DNA of 64,000 bases from Alistipes sp. (GCA_017555695.1 JAFZFX010000036.1:124001-188000), one strand, 5' to 3'. Positions 17,450 to 26,500 are shown, numbered from the stretch's first letter. A program made the numbers and translations. The notes: a model not told the origin generated them from the letters alone.

Positions 17450-19258
17450 ATGAAAAATTATCTGTTTATCCTCATATTCGCGCTTCTCTCGGCCACCTTA
17501 TCGCTCTCGGCGCAGGAGCTTAGCTACGAAAACATAGCACCCCATCCGCGCCTGCTGCTCAATGCCGACGACATACCGACAATGCGAGATTTTCGCGACC
17601 GCTCGGAAAATGCTCGTTTTGTGGACAATATGATAGTGAATGAGGCAACCCGTTTCCTCAAATCTACCCCTGCCACACGCAAGCTGGAGGGACGCCGACT
17701 GTTGCAGGTGTCGAGCGAGGTGCTGAAACGAGTGTTCTACCTCTCATATGCTTACATTATGACCGACGACGAGCGCTATGCCGAGCGTGCCGAGCGCGAG
17801 ATGTTGGCAGCCAGCTCATTCATAGACTGGAATCCTTCGCACTTTCTGGATGTGAGCGAGATGACGATGGCGCTCTCGATTGGCTACGATTGGCTCTACA
17901 ATTACCTCTCCGAGGATTCGCGCAACACCATCGCCACAGCGATTTATGAAAAGGGATTACGCCCATCAGAAAACGACAAGCAAGCGTGGTTCTTCCGCGC
18001 CGACCATAACTGGAACCAGGTCTGCAACGCAGGTATGATTTATGGTGCGTTGGCCACCTTCGAGCGCACGCCCGAATATTGCAAGACGCTCATTGCCAAG
18101 TGCCTCCGTTCAAACCCTATAGCACAGAAGTGTTATGAGCCCGATGGCGGCTACCCCGAAGGCGCTGGTTATTGGGACTACGGCACAAGTTTCGAGGTAA
18201 TGTTGGTTGCGGCCTTGCAATCAGCCCTCGGCACAGATGCGGGCATAGCCGCACAAGAGAGTTTTATGCGTACAGCATCATATATGACATATATGGCAAC
18301 ACCGTCAGGTAAGAGCTATAATTTCGCCGACTCCAGCACAGCTATGTCTTGCACATCGTCGAAGTATTGGTTCGCCCGCGAGAAGAACGACGCCTCAATC
18401 GTTGCAGTGGATGAACTATTCGTCAAGAACAAGAGAGTCTTAAATGTGAGGTTATTGCCCACCTATATGGTCTTCGGCTCGGCGCTCGATTTCAGCCAGT
18501 CACAACTCCCCCACTGCACCTGGGTCAATCACGGAGCTACACCCGTCTTTGTCTATCGCAGCGGCTGGGAGAGCCCCAACGACACCTATTTCGCCATCAA
18601 GGGAGGTACGGCAAGCACCAACCACGCACATATGGACGCGGGCTCGTTCATCTACGAGCGTGACGGCGTGCGTTGGGCTATCGATTTGGGGTCGCACAAC
18701 TACCACATCCTTGAGGAGGCTGGACTCGACCACGGAAACACCAAGCAGGAGAGCGTGCGTTGGAAGATATTTCGCACTGGTCCCGAATCACACAACATAC
18801 TGATGTTCAATGGCCACCTACACGATGTCAAGGGTATGGCCGAGATTGTGGAGACCTTTGACACCCCACACCGCAAGGGCGCCGTTGTCGATCTTACGCC
18901 AGTATTCGGCTCCGACGCCAAAGAGGTTACACGCAAGGCCGAAATCGACAAGAACGACAACTTGACAATTACCGATCACATCGTCTGCGGCAAGGAGGCT
19001 GCCACCGTTGAGTGGCGTATGGCCACCAATGCAGAGGCACAGATTGTAGCGCCCAATGTCATCGAGCTAAGGCAGGATGGCAAGACACTCTACCTGAAAA
19101 TCAAGAGCAAACTCCCCACCGAGGCCAAGATTTGGCCCGACCACAACTATAGGGAGTACGAAACCGTGGACAAAAACCTGCGCCGCGTAGGCTTTGTTCT
19201 GCAATTCAAGGCCAAGCAGACGGCCGACATCGAGGTCACACTCTCTAACAAGCGTTAG
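17450..19258 (+). CDS. Heparinase II/III-family polysaccharide lyase-like protein, copy 1
   Basis: The 602-residue product has a signal peptide (NYLFILIFALLSATLSLSAQ), an alpha/alpha toroid (about 30-320) and a C-terminal beta-sandwich (from about 340), the layout of the heparinase II/III superfamily. Likely active-site blocks: DHNWNQVCNAGM (Asn187/Trp/Asn), GGYPEGAGYWDYGTSF with the probable catalytic Tyr241, and STNHAHMDAGSF (His392, His394) at the metal or base site. Members eliminate uronic-acid-containing chains such as heparin, heparan sulfate or alginate. The substrate cannot be set. It is a tandem paralogue of the next gene and shares leader sequence with it. A sulfatase or unsaturated glucuronyl hydrolase, common partners, is not seen nearby. 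Confidence 0.88.
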   Translation: MKNYLFILIFALLSATLSLSAQELSYENIAPHPRLLLNADDIPTMRDFRDRSENARFVDNMIVNEATRFLKSTPATRKLEGRRLLQVSSEVLKRVFYLSYAYIMTDDERYAERAEREMLAASSFIDWNPSHFLDVSEMTMALSIGYDWLYNYLSEDSRNTIATAIYEKGLRPSENDKQAWFFRADHNWNQVCNAGMIYGALATFERTPEYCKTLIAKCLRSNPIAQKCYEPDGGYPEGAGYWDYGTSFEVMLVAALQSALGTDAGIAAQESFMRTASYMTYMATPSGKSYNFADSSTAMSCTSSKYWFAREKNDASIVAVDELFVKNKRVLNVRLLPTYMVFGSALDFSQSQLPHCTWVNHGATPVFVYRSGWESPNDTYFAIKGGTASTNHAHMDAGSFIYERDGVRWAIDLGSHNYHILEEAGLDHGNTKQESVRWKIFRTGPESHNILMFNGHLHDVKGMAEIVETFDTPHRKGAVVDLTPVFGSDAKEVTRKAEIDKNDNLTITDHIVCGKEAATVEWRMATNAEAQIVAPNVIELRQDGKTLYLKIKSKLPTEAKIWPDHNYREYETVDKNLRRVGFVLQFKAKQTADIEVTLSNKR

Positions 19259-19278
19259 GGCACTCTGTATAAGGCAAC

Positions 19279-19291
19279 TGACAACCTGTCA
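19279..19291. promoter_or_regulatory. TGACA-ACC-TGTCA palindrome before the second heparinase-like gene
   Basis: Same TGACA-N3-TGTCA form as at 17334-17346, 111 bp before the start here and 116 bp in copy 1. Further down, GAAGTTTGCAAAATTAT (19341) matches 17401 exactly, and both lie 49 bp before their ATG. Confidence 0.5.
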
Positions 19292-19389
19292 CGGTGTGCC
19301 GATTTTTCTCCGCACGGCCATTTATTCACACCCAAAGTGTGAAGTTTGCAAAATTATGTTTATTTTCGCCCGTAATTTGAGACTTAGTT

Positions 19390-21270
19390 ATGAAAAAATA
19401 TCTTTTACTTTCGATTTTTGCCCTCTTTTTTGTGGCGACATCACTCTCTGCGCAGGAGCTGAACTACGATAACATTGCGCCTCACCCGCGTCTGTTGCTA
19501 AAGTCGGGCGACATCACAGCGATGAAGGAGTTTGCCTCTCGCTCGGATAATGCTCGTAAGACACACGATATGATTATCACCGAAGCCGATGGTTATCTCT
19601 CGGCTATGCCCCTCACGCGCAAGATGACGGGCCGTCGCCTGCTCTCGGTGTCACGCGAGGCTTTGAAGCGAGTATTCTACCTCTCGTATGCCTACCTTAT
19701 GACCGACGATGTGCGCTACGCACAGCGTGCCGAGCGCGAGATGCTGACTATCTGCGAGTTTGACGACTGGAATCCCGCACACTTCTTGGATGTGGGCGAG
19801 ATGACAATGGCCCTCGCCATCGGTTACGACTGGCTCTACCGTTACCTTCCCGTACACTCGCGCAGTATCATCGGCACAGCAATTTACGAGAAGGGATTGC
19901 TCGCCTCAGAGAACGACAAGCAAGCGTGGTTTTTCACTGCTGACAACAACTGGAATCAGGTCTGCAACGCAGGTATGATTTACGGTGCGCTGGCCACTTT
20001 GGAGCGCTCACCCGAATATTGCAAAGCACTCATTGCCAAATGCATTGAGTCAAACCCCATTGCACAGAAGTGCTATGAGCCCGATGGCGGCTACCCCGAG
20101 GGTTACAGCTATTGGGACTACGGCACAAGCTTCGAGGTTATGCTCGTTGCGGCCCTGCAGTCGGCCCTGGGCACAGATGCTGGCATTGCCTCACAGAAGA
20201 GTTTTATGAACTCTGCCTCGTTTATGACCTACTTGACAGCCCCCTCGGGCAAGAGCTTCAACTTCGCTGACTCGGGCGCGGCCGTGAAGAGTATGCCTGC
20301 GAAGTATTGGTTTGCACGCCAATCAAACGACGCGTCGATTGTTGCCGTGGATGAGATGCTCATCAAGCAGGGCAAATTGGAAAAAGATAGACTGCTACCT
20401 ATATATATGTTGTTTGGCTCATCGCTCGACTTGGGCAAGACACACCTTCCCAAGAGCCATATATGGGTAAACCACGGCGAGGCTCCTATCTTTGTCTATC
20501 GCAGTGGCTGGGAGAGTGACGACGACACCTATTTCGCCATCAAGGGCGGTCAGGCAAGCACCAACCACGCACATATGGACGCTGGCTCATTCATCTACGA
20601 GCGTGACGGCGTACGCTGGGCTATTGACTTGGGTATGCACGACTACAACACACTTGAGCAGGCGGGCGTAGACCTCTGGAATCGCGGCCAAAATAGCGAG
20701 CGCTGGAGTATCTTCCGCTTGGGTGCAGAGTCACACAATGTACTCACAATCAACAACCAGCCCCACAATGTAAAGGGTATTGCCGAGATTGTAGAGACCT
20801 TCGACTTGCCCCGCCAGAAGGGTGCTATCGTGAACCTCACACCCACATTCGAGGGTAGCGCAACCAATGTGACTCGCAAGGCCGAACTCGACAAGAACGA
20901 CAACCTTACCATTACCGACCACATCGCCATGGGCGACACCCCCTCTACCGTAGAGTGGCGTATGGCCACCAACGCCGAGGCACAGATTATCGCGCCCAAC
21001 ATTATCCTGCTGACACAGGATGGCAAGACGATGTACCTAAGATTAAAGGGCAAGGTGGCTGCCGAGGCTAAGATTTGGCCCGACCATCAGTATAAAGAGT
21101 TCGAAAAGGTGGATAAGAATTTGCGCCGCGTAGGCTTCGTACTGCAGTTAAAGGCGGGACAGACCGTCGATGTCGAAGTGTCGCTGACAAGCGAGAAGGG
21201 CAAGTCGATATCGTTGCCCAAGATGCCAAAATTACCGAAACTGAATTTCGGCTTCAGAAAGAAGGCCTAA
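19390..21270 (+). CDS. Heparinase II/III-family polysaccharide lyase-like protein, copy 2
   Basis: The 626-residue product is a close paralogue of the gene upstream and collinear along its whole length. It has a signal peptide (LLLSIFALFFVATSLSAQ), DNNWNQVCNAGM where copy 1 has His before Asn, GGYPEGYSYWDYGTSF, and STNHAHMDAGSF. The His-to-Asn change next to the N-W-N block may shift activity. Unlike copy 1 it ends in a basic Lys/Pro-rich tail (about 25 residues, including SLPKMPKLPKL) beyond the beta-sandwich. The pair is separated by 131 bp with its own leader and ends in a terminator. Divergence suggests related but distinct substrates or linkages. Confidence 0.88.
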   Translation: MKKYLLLSIFALFFVATSLSAQELNYDNIAPHPRLLLKSGDITAMKEFASRSDNARKTHDMIITEADGYLSAMPLTRKMTGRRLLSVSREALKRVFYLSYAYLMTDDVRYAQRAEREMLTICEFDDWNPAHFLDVGEMTMALAIGYDWLYRYLPVHSRSIIGTAIYEKGLLASENDKQAWFFTADNNWNQVCNAGMIYGALATLERSPEYCKALIAKCIESNPIAQKCYEPDGGYPEGYSYWDYGTSFEVMLVAALQSALGTDAGIASQKSFMNSASFMTYLTAPSGKSFNFADSGAAVKSMPAKYWFARQSNDASIVAVDEMLIKQGKLEKDRLLPIYMLFGSSLDLGKTHLPKSHIWVNHGEAPIFVYRSGWESDDDTYFAIKGGQASTNHAHMDAGSFIYERDGVRWAIDLGMHDYNTLEQAGVDLWNRGQNSERWSIFRLGAESHNVLTINNQPHNVKGIAEIVETFDLPRQKGAIVNLTPTFEGSATNVTRKAELDKNDNLTITDHIAMGDTPSTVEWRMATNAEAQIIAPNIILLTQDGKTMYLRLKGKVAAEAKIWPDHQYKEFEKVDKNLRRVGFVLQLKAGQTVDVEVSLTSEKGKSISLPKMPKLPKLNFGFRKKA

Positions 21271-21277
21271 CCAATAT

Positions 21278-21318
21278 CCCCTCAAATGCTCTGCCAATGG
21301 GTGTTTGAGGGGTTTTTA
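21278..21318 (+). terminator. Terminator after the second heparinase-like gene
   Basis: CCCCTCAAA (21278-21286) pairs with TTTGAGGGG (21304-21312), followed by TTTTTATT. Confidence 0.88.
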
Positions 21319-21426
21319 TTTACAGATTAGCTATGACTATTCCACAACCGAATCTTAAAAAAATATGGGGTCGCAGAGGCAAAAATGTGGTTAAAACAAC
21401 TTTTTTTGACTTTTTTCGTGATTTTA

Positions 21427-21458
21427 TTTGGAAAAGAATATAAAACCCTCTATATTTG
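21427..21458 (+). promoter_or_regulatory. Promoter of tRNA-His
   Basis: TTTG (21427-21430), exactly 20 bp, TATATTTG (21451-21458). This is a full consensus promoter about 30 bp before the tRNA. Confidence 0.88.
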
Positions 21459-21487
21459 CACACCGATTCGAGGAGTTGAATCGATAT

Positions 21488-21565
21488 GGTGGATGTAGCT
21501 CAGCTGGTTAGAGTAGAGGATTGTGGTTCCTAAGGTCGTGGGTTCGAATCCCATCTTCCACCCCA
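21488..21565 (+). tRNA. tRNA-His (anticodon GTG)
   Basis: The cloverleaf includes the His-specific extra G at -1 (21488) opposite C73, an acceptor stem GTGGATG/CTTCCAC, D-arm GCTC/GAGT, anticodon loop TTGTGGT, T-loop TTCGAAT and an encoded CCA (21563-21565). Two positions do not pair: T6 with T67 in the acceptor and G27 with A43 at the base of the anticodon stem. G10-T25 and G49-T65 are wobble pairs. It has its own promoter and terminator, then mnmA. Confidence 0.93.
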
Positions 21566-21573
21566 AATTCGAA

Positions 21574-21602
21574 CGCAAGGTCAATCGGCCTTGCGTTTTT
21601 TT
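21574..21602 (+). terminator. Terminator between tRNA-His and mnmA
   Basis: CGCAAGG (21574-21580) pairs with CCTTGCG (21589-21595), followed by seven T. mnmA begins about 20 bp later with no visible promoter between, so read-through may set its level. Confidence 0.88.
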
Positions 21603-21621
21603 ATTAATTCAAATCATCCTT

Positions 21622-22797
21622 ATGGCAACAGTTGTAGTGGGCTTATCAGGTGGCGTGGACTCTTCAGTAGCAGCTTATCTGCTTAAGGAGCAAGGGCATA
21701 ATGTCATCGGTCTTTTTATGCGAAATTGGCACGACACTACGGGCACTCTCGAAGGCGACTGCCCCTGGTACGATGACCAACTCTTCGCCGAACTCGTTGC
21801 CAAACGACTTGATATCCCCTTCCGTTTTGTGGACCTCTCGGAGGAGTATCGCCGCCGTGTCGTGGACTATATGTTCGCAGAGTATGAGCGTGGCCGTACC
21901 CCCAATCCCGATGTGTTGTGCAACCGCGAGATTAAATTCGATGTATTCCTCAAGGAGGCGCTCAAGCTGGGTGCCGACTATGTGGCTACGGGTCACTACT
22001 GCCGCAAGGTCGAGGAGCAGGTGGATGGCAAGACCGTCTATCGTCTGCTGGCTGGTGCCGACAAGAACAAGGATCAGAGCTATTTTCTCTGCCAGCTCAC
22101 GCAGGAGCAGCTCTCATACGCCCTATTCCCGATTGGCGACTTACAAAAACCCGAGGTGCGCCGCATAGCCGACGAGCAGAAGCTGGCAACAGCCAAGCGC
22201 AAGGATTCGCAGGGAATATGCTTTGTAGGCAAGGTCGATCTACCCGTATTCCTACAGCAGAAACTATCTGCCAATGAGGGAAATATCCACGAGATACTAC
22301 CCTCGTGGCGAGGCTACGGTCGTACGATGGATAACGCCGATGTCGAGGCACTGTCACAGCCATTCAGATATACAGTGCGCGACGGCAAGAAGATTGGCAC
22401 ACACAAGGGCGCACACTTCTACACCATCGGCCAGCGCAAGGGTTTGGGCATTGGCGGACGCAAGGAGTCACTCTTTATCATTGCCACCGATGTCGAGCAG
22501 AATGTGATATATGTCGGCGAGGGAGATTCTCACCCTGGACTCTACCGCAAGGCGTTGAAGATTCTGTCGGAGGAGGTACATTGGGTAGCACCCGCCGAGC
22601 AGATGCAACCAGGAGAGGTTCGCCGCTATCAGGTACGCATACGCTATCGCCAGCCGTTGCAGTCGGCACAGTTAATCTGCCGCGAAGATGGGCTCTACAT
22701 CCTATTCGACGAGCCACAGCGAGGCATCGCCGCAGGTCAGTTTGCCGCGTGGTACGACGGCGAGGTGTTGTCAGGTTCGGGCGTGATATGCGAGTAA
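21622..22797 (+). CDS. mnmA: tRNA-specific 2-thiouridylase MnmA
   Basis: MnmA makes 2-thiouridine at the wobble base of tRNA-Lys, -Glu and -Gln. The 391-residue product has the PP-loop SGGVDSS near residue 9, the catalytic Cys100 ([12 protein letters not shown]) and the persulfide Cys200 (DSQGICFVG), which match C102 and C199 of E. coli. The C-terminal beta-barrel includes [20 protein letters not shown] chose the ATG at 21622. The open frame extends back into the tRNA gene but that part is not coding. It follows tRNA-His and its terminator and is 1 bp ahead of the EEP-like gene, so those two share a transcript. Confidence 0.97.
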   Translation: MATVVVGLSGGVDSSVAAYLLKEQGHNVIGLFMRNWHDTTGTLEGDCPWYDDQLFAELVAKRLDIPFRFVDLSEEYRRRVVDYMFAEYERGRTPNPDVLCNREIKFDVFLKEALKLGADYVATGHYCRKVEEQVDGKTVYRLLAGADKNKDQSYFLCQLTQEQLSYALFPIGDLQKPEVRRIADEQKLATAKRKDSQGICFVGKVDLPVFLQQKLSANEGNIHEILPSWRGYGRTMDNADVEALSQPFRYTVRDGKKIGTHKGAHFYTIGQRKGLGIGGRKESLFIIATDVEQNVIYVGEGDSHPGLYRKALKILSEEVHWVAPAEQMQPGEVRRYQVRIRYRQPLQSAQLICREDGLYILFDEPQRGIAAGQFAAWYDGEVLSGSGVICE

Positions 22798-22798
22798 T

Positions 22799-23620
22799 AT
22801 GCAGAGAGTCTTATCAGTTCTATTTCTGTTGCTGACGGCCATCACTTCGGCCCGAGGCCAAGAGTCATTCGGCATCGCCTACTACGATGTGGACGGGCTC
22901 TACGACTCCACCCCATCACAATTCTACAACGACACCGACTACACCCCAAAAGGGCGCTTTCATTGGGACGAAAATCGTTACAATACAAAAGTGCAGAACA
23001 TTGCACAAGTAGTTGATTCTTTGGCGCTTTCCGTAGTTATTCTATATGGCATTGAGAACGAGTCCGTGGTACGCGACATCGTCTCTGCCAGCAAGGAGGA
23101 TTACGCCTATATCCACCGTCAGTCGGATAGTCGTGACGGTCTGGATTTTGCAGTGCTTTACTTCGGTGACAGGCTTTTCATCGACCGCATCATAGAGTGG
23201 CGCGGAGCACTCTGCATCGACGGTAGCATAGGACACACGCCGCTCACAATCATAGCAAACCACCGTTCGCAGTCGTTGGGCGTGATGATGGAGGAGTATG
23301 ACCTGCTACGCGAGGATAAAAACATCGTCATATTGGGATACCCCAACCGCATGAACTTCGACCGCTATGATATGCACGACGCCACACTCGCAGCCGAGCG
23401 CCAAGGACGCGGCAACCAACTGAGCCAGGGGCGTTGGCTAATGCGTGACCGAATAGCCACAAATTTCCGCTGGCAGGGCCATTGCAATGTCTACATAAAG
23501 TCGTGGTTGCTCGACGAAAAAGGTGCGCCCAAAGCCACATTCGACAAGACCAAATATCGTGGCGGATATTCGAAATATCTACCCGTTTTCATATATTTCA
23601 GAGAAATATTGGAAAATTAG
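22799..23620 (+). CDS. Exported EEP-fold protein with lost catalytic residues
   Basis: The 273-residue product has a signal peptide (LSVLFLLLTAITSARGQ) and follows the layout of Bacteroidota endonuclease/exonuclease/phosphatase proteins. These usually read YNVENLFD, then a metal-binding Glu in (Q/E)EVEN, NHW..R, GDFND and SDHLPV. Here the matching places read YDVDGLYD, LYGIENESVV, NHRSQSLG, GYPNR and SKYLPV. The metal Glu, the GDFN Asp and the final Asp-His pair are all changed. The fold is retained, but hydrolysis by the usual mechanism looks impossible. It starts 1 bp after mnmA. It may be a binding protein or a gene in decay, although the frame is intact. Confidence 0.75.
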   Translation: MQRVLSVLFLLLTAITSARGQESFGIAYYDVDGLYDSTPSQFYNDTDYTPKGRFHWDENRYNTKVQNIAQVVDSLALSVVILYGIENESVVRDIVSASKEDYAYIHRQSDSRDGLDFAVLYFGDRLFIDRIIEWRGALCIDGSIGHTPLTIIANHRSQSLGVMMEEYDLLREDKNIVILGYPNRMNFDRYDMHDATLAAERQGRGNQLSQGRWLMRDRIATNFRWQGHCNVYIKSWLLDEKGAPKATFDKTKYRGGYSKYLPVFIYFREILEN

Positions 23621-23631
23621 CAAAAAAGTTA

Positions 23632-23639
23632 TACCTTTG
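23632..23639 (+). promoter_or_regulatory. -7 promoter box for ppdK
   Basis: TACCTTTG fits TAnnTTTG, with a weak TTGG at 23609-23612 (19-bp spacer). The leader is about 75 nt. Confidence 0.6.
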
Positions 23640-23717
23640 TGTGTTCGCCACAAAAGTGTGCAATTTTACAAATTTGACAACAATTTAGTATTCAAAATAA
23701 TTAAAAAACCAAGAATT

Positions 23718-26447
23718 ATGGCAGATGTAAAACGCGTTTACACCTTCGGTAACAAAGAGGCTGAGGGTAACGGTAAGATGAGAGAGTTGCTTGGTGGTAA
23801 GGGTGCCAATTTGGCTGAGATGAACCTCATTGGTATTCCCGTTCCTCCTGGTTTCACAATCACAACCGAGGTATGTTCAGAGTATTACAGCAAGGGTAAG
23901 GAGGCTGTTATCGAGATGTTGCGTCCCGAGGTGGAGCGCGCTATGAAGAATATCGAGAACCTCACTGGTATGAAGTTCGGCGACAAGGAGATGCCTTTGT
24001 TGGTATCTGTTCGTTCTGGCGCACGCGCTTCAATGCCCGGTATGATGGATACAATCTTGAACCTCGGTATGAACGACGAGGCTGTTGAGGCTGTTGCTAA
24101 GCGTACAGGTAACCCCCGTTTCGCTTGGGACTCATACCGTCGTTTCGTACAGATGTACGGTGATGTAGTGTTGGGCATGAAGCCCGTATCTAAGGAGGAC
24201 CAGGATCCCTTCGAGGCTCTTATCGACGAGCAGAAGGAGAAGCGCGGTATCACTATGGATACAGACCTCACAGTTGAGGATTTGAAGGAGTTGGTTGCTG
24301 CATTTAAGGCTGCCGTTAAGAACCAGACAGGTAAGGATTTCCCCGCTTGTCCTTGGGAGCAGTTGTGGGGTGCAGTTTGCGCAGTGTTCGGCTCATGGAT
24401 GAACGAGCGCGCTATCCTCTATCGTAAGCTCAATAACATCCCCGCAGAGTGGGGTACAGCAGTATCAGTACAGGCAATGGTATTCGGCAACATGGGTGAG
24501 AACTCTGCTACTGGTGTTGCCTTCTCTCGTGACGCTGCTACAGGTGAGAACATCTTTAACGGTGAGTATCTTATCAACGCACAGGGTGAGGATGTTGTTG
24601 CAGGTATCCGCACACCCCAGCAGATTACAATCGAGGGCTCACGCCGTTGGGCTCAGGCACAGAACATCTCTGAGGAGGATCGCGTAAGCAAGTATCCTTC
24701 ATTGGAGGAGGTTATGCCTACTGTATACGCTGAGTTGAACGAGATTCAGAACCACTTGGAGGTTTACTTCAAGGATATGCAGGATATCGAGTTCACTATC
24801 CAGGACGGTAAGCTCTGGATGTTGCAGTGCCGTAACGGTAAGCGTACAGGTGCTGCGATGGTTAAGATCGCTATCGATATGTTGCACGAGGGTCTTATCG
24901 ACGAGAAGACTGCAGTTTTGCGTTGCGAGCCTGCTAAGTTGGACGAGTTGCTCCACCCCGTATTCGATAAGACAGCTATCAAGAACGCCAAGGTTATCGT
25001 TAAGGGTCTGCCCGCATCACCCGGTGCTGCTACAGGTCCCGTAGTATTCTTCGCTGAGGATGCTGAGAAGATTTTGGCAGAGACTGGCCAGAAGGCTATC
25101 TTGGTTCGTATCGAGACTTCACCCGAGGATTTGAAGGGTATGTTGGACGCTGCAGGTATCTTGACTGCACGCGGTGGTATGACATCTCACGCAGCCGTTG
25201 TTGCTCGTGGTATGGGTAAGTGCTGCGTATCAGGTGCTGGTGAGCTCAACATCGACTATAAGGCTCGCACTATCAAGGTTAATGGCTACGAGATTAAGGA
25301 GGGTGACTGGATTTCACTCAACGGTTCTACAGGTGAGGTTTACCTGGGTCAGGTTGCTACACAGGATGCTGACCTCAGCGGTGACTTCGGTGAGTTGATG
25401 GATTTGGCTGGCAAGTACGCTACAATGAAGGTACGCGCTAACGCCGACACACCCCGTGATGCTGCTCAGGCATTCGCATTCGGCGCCGAGGGTATCGGTT
25501 TGTGCCGTACAGAGCATATGTTCTTCGAGGGCGACCGTATCAAGGCCGTACGCGAGATGATCTTGGCTGACGACGAGGCTGGCCGCCGTGTGGCTTTGGC
25601 TAAGTTGTTGCCTATGCAGCGTGGTGACTTCGAGGGTCTGTTCAAGGCTATGAAGGGCTACCCCGTTATCGTTCGTCTGCTCGATCCACCTTTGCACGAG
25701 TTCGCTCCCAACACAGAGAAGGAGCAGCGTGAGATGGCTCAGGAGTTGGGCATCACATACGAGGCTGTTGCTGCTAAGGTAGAGTACTTGCACGAGGTTA
25801 ACCCGATGTTGGGTCACCGTGGTTGCCGTCTTGGCAACACTTATCCCGAGATTACCGAGATGCAGGCACGCGCTATCCTCGAGGCTGCTATGAATGTTAA
25901 GGCTTCAGGTACAGATGTTAAGGTAGAGATTATGGTTCCCCTGGTAGGTAACCACAAGGAGCTCCGCTACCAGAAGAACATCATCGACGAGGTTGCAAAG
26001 CAGGTATTCGCAGAGCGTAACGACAAGATCGACTACTTGGTAGGTACAATGATCGAGGTTCCTCGTGCTGCTGTTACAGCTAACCAGATCGCAGAGGTTG
26101 CAGAGTTCTTCTCATTCGGTACAAACGACCTTACTCAGATGACTCTCGGTTTCTCTCGTGACGATATCGCTAAGTTCTTGCCCACTTACCTCGACAAGAA
26201 CATCCTGAAGAACGACCCGTTCCAGGTTCTGGACCGCAACGGTGTTGGTCAGTTGGTTCGCGAGGCAGTATTCAAGGGCCGTGGCACTCGTCCCGACTTG
26301 AAGTGCGGTATCTGCGGTGAGCACGGTGGTGAGCCTTCATCAGTAGAGTTCTGCCACTACGCAGGTTTGAACTATGTAAGCTGTTCTCCGTTCCGTGTGC
26401 CTATCGCACGCTTGGCAGCGGCTCACGCAGCTTTGAATCAGAAGTAA
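23718..26447 (+). CDS. ppdK: Pyruvate, phosphate dikinase
   Basis: PPDK interconverts pyruvate + ATP + Pi and phosphoenolpyruvate + AMP + PPi. Anaerobic Bacteroidota use it at the PEP/pyruvate node. The 909-residue product shows the ATP-grasp front (LLGGKGANLAEM, VSVRSGARASMPGMMDTILN), the swivelling phospho-His domain (GGMTSHAAVVARGMGKCC, with the catalytic His near residue 491) and the PEP-binding barrel (GIGLCRTEHMF, IMVPLVGN, FSFGTNDLTQMTLG, CGICGEHGGEP with its catalytic Cys). The ATG at 23718 gives the standard N-terminus. The upstream frame extension would overlap the EEP-like gene. Codon choice (GCT, GGT rich) marks a very highly expressed gene. Confidence 0.98.
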   Translation: MADVKRVYTFGNKEAEGNGKMRELLGGKGANLAEMNLIGIPVPPGFTITTEVCSEYYSKGKEAVIEMLRPEVERAMKNIENLTGMKFGDKEMPLLVSVRSGARASMPGMMDTILNLGMNDEAVEAVAKRTGNPRFAWDSYRRFVQMYGDVVLGMKPVSKEDQDPFEALIDEQKEKRGITMDTDLTVEDLKELVAAFKAAVKNQTGKDFPACPWEQLWGAVCAVFGSWMNERAILYRKLNNIPAEWGTAVSVQAMVFGNMGENSATGVAFSRDAATGENIFNGEYLINAQGEDVVAGIRTPQQITIEGSRRWAQAQNISEEDRVSKYPSLEEVMPTVYAELNEIQNHLEVYFKDMQDIEFTIQDGKLWMLQCRNGKRTGAAMVKIAIDMLHEGLIDEKTAVLRCEPAKLDELLHPVFDKTAIKNAKVIVKGLPASPGAATGPVVFFAEDAEKILAETGQKAILVRIETSPEDLKGMLDAAGILTARGGMTSHAAVVARGMGKCCVSGAGELNIDYKARTIKVNGYEIKEGDWISLNGSTGEVYLGQVATQDADLSGDFGELMDLAGKYATMKVRANADTPRDAAQAFAFGAEGIGLCRTEHMFFEGDRIKAVREMILADDEAGRRVALAKLLPMQRGDFEGLFKAMKGYPVIVRLLDPPLHEFAPNTEKEQREMAQELGITYEAVAAKVEYLHEVNPMLGHRGCRLGNTYPEITEMQARAILEAAMNVKASGTDVKVEIMVPLVGNHKELRYQKNIIDEVAKQVFAERNDKIDYLVGTMIEVPRAAVTANQIAEVAEFFSFGTNDLTQMTLGFSRDDIAKFLPTYLDKNILKNDPFQVLDRNGVGQLVREAVFKGRGTRPDLKCGICGEHGGEPSSVEFCHYAGLNYVSCSPFRVPIARLAAAHAALNQK

Positions 26448-26465
26448 TATTCTGACAATATAACC

Positions 26466-26500
26466 AAAAGGGGTTATCCTAAGCGGATAACCCCTTTTTT
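26466..26500 (+). terminator. Terminator after ppdK
   Basis: AAAAGGGGTTATCC (26466-26479) pairs perfectly with GGATAACCCCTTTT (26485-26498), and T continues. Between here and 26655 I see nothing coding. Confidence 0.93.

Noticed and set aside
21523..21621. Longer mnmA start inside the tRNA-His gene
   Set aside because: The region holds a tRNA and its terminator; the [15 protein letters not shown] start at 21622 is the family start.
23523..23717. Longer ppdK start inside the EEP-like gene
   Set aside because: The promoter box lies at 23632-23639 and the family N-terminus begins at 23718.
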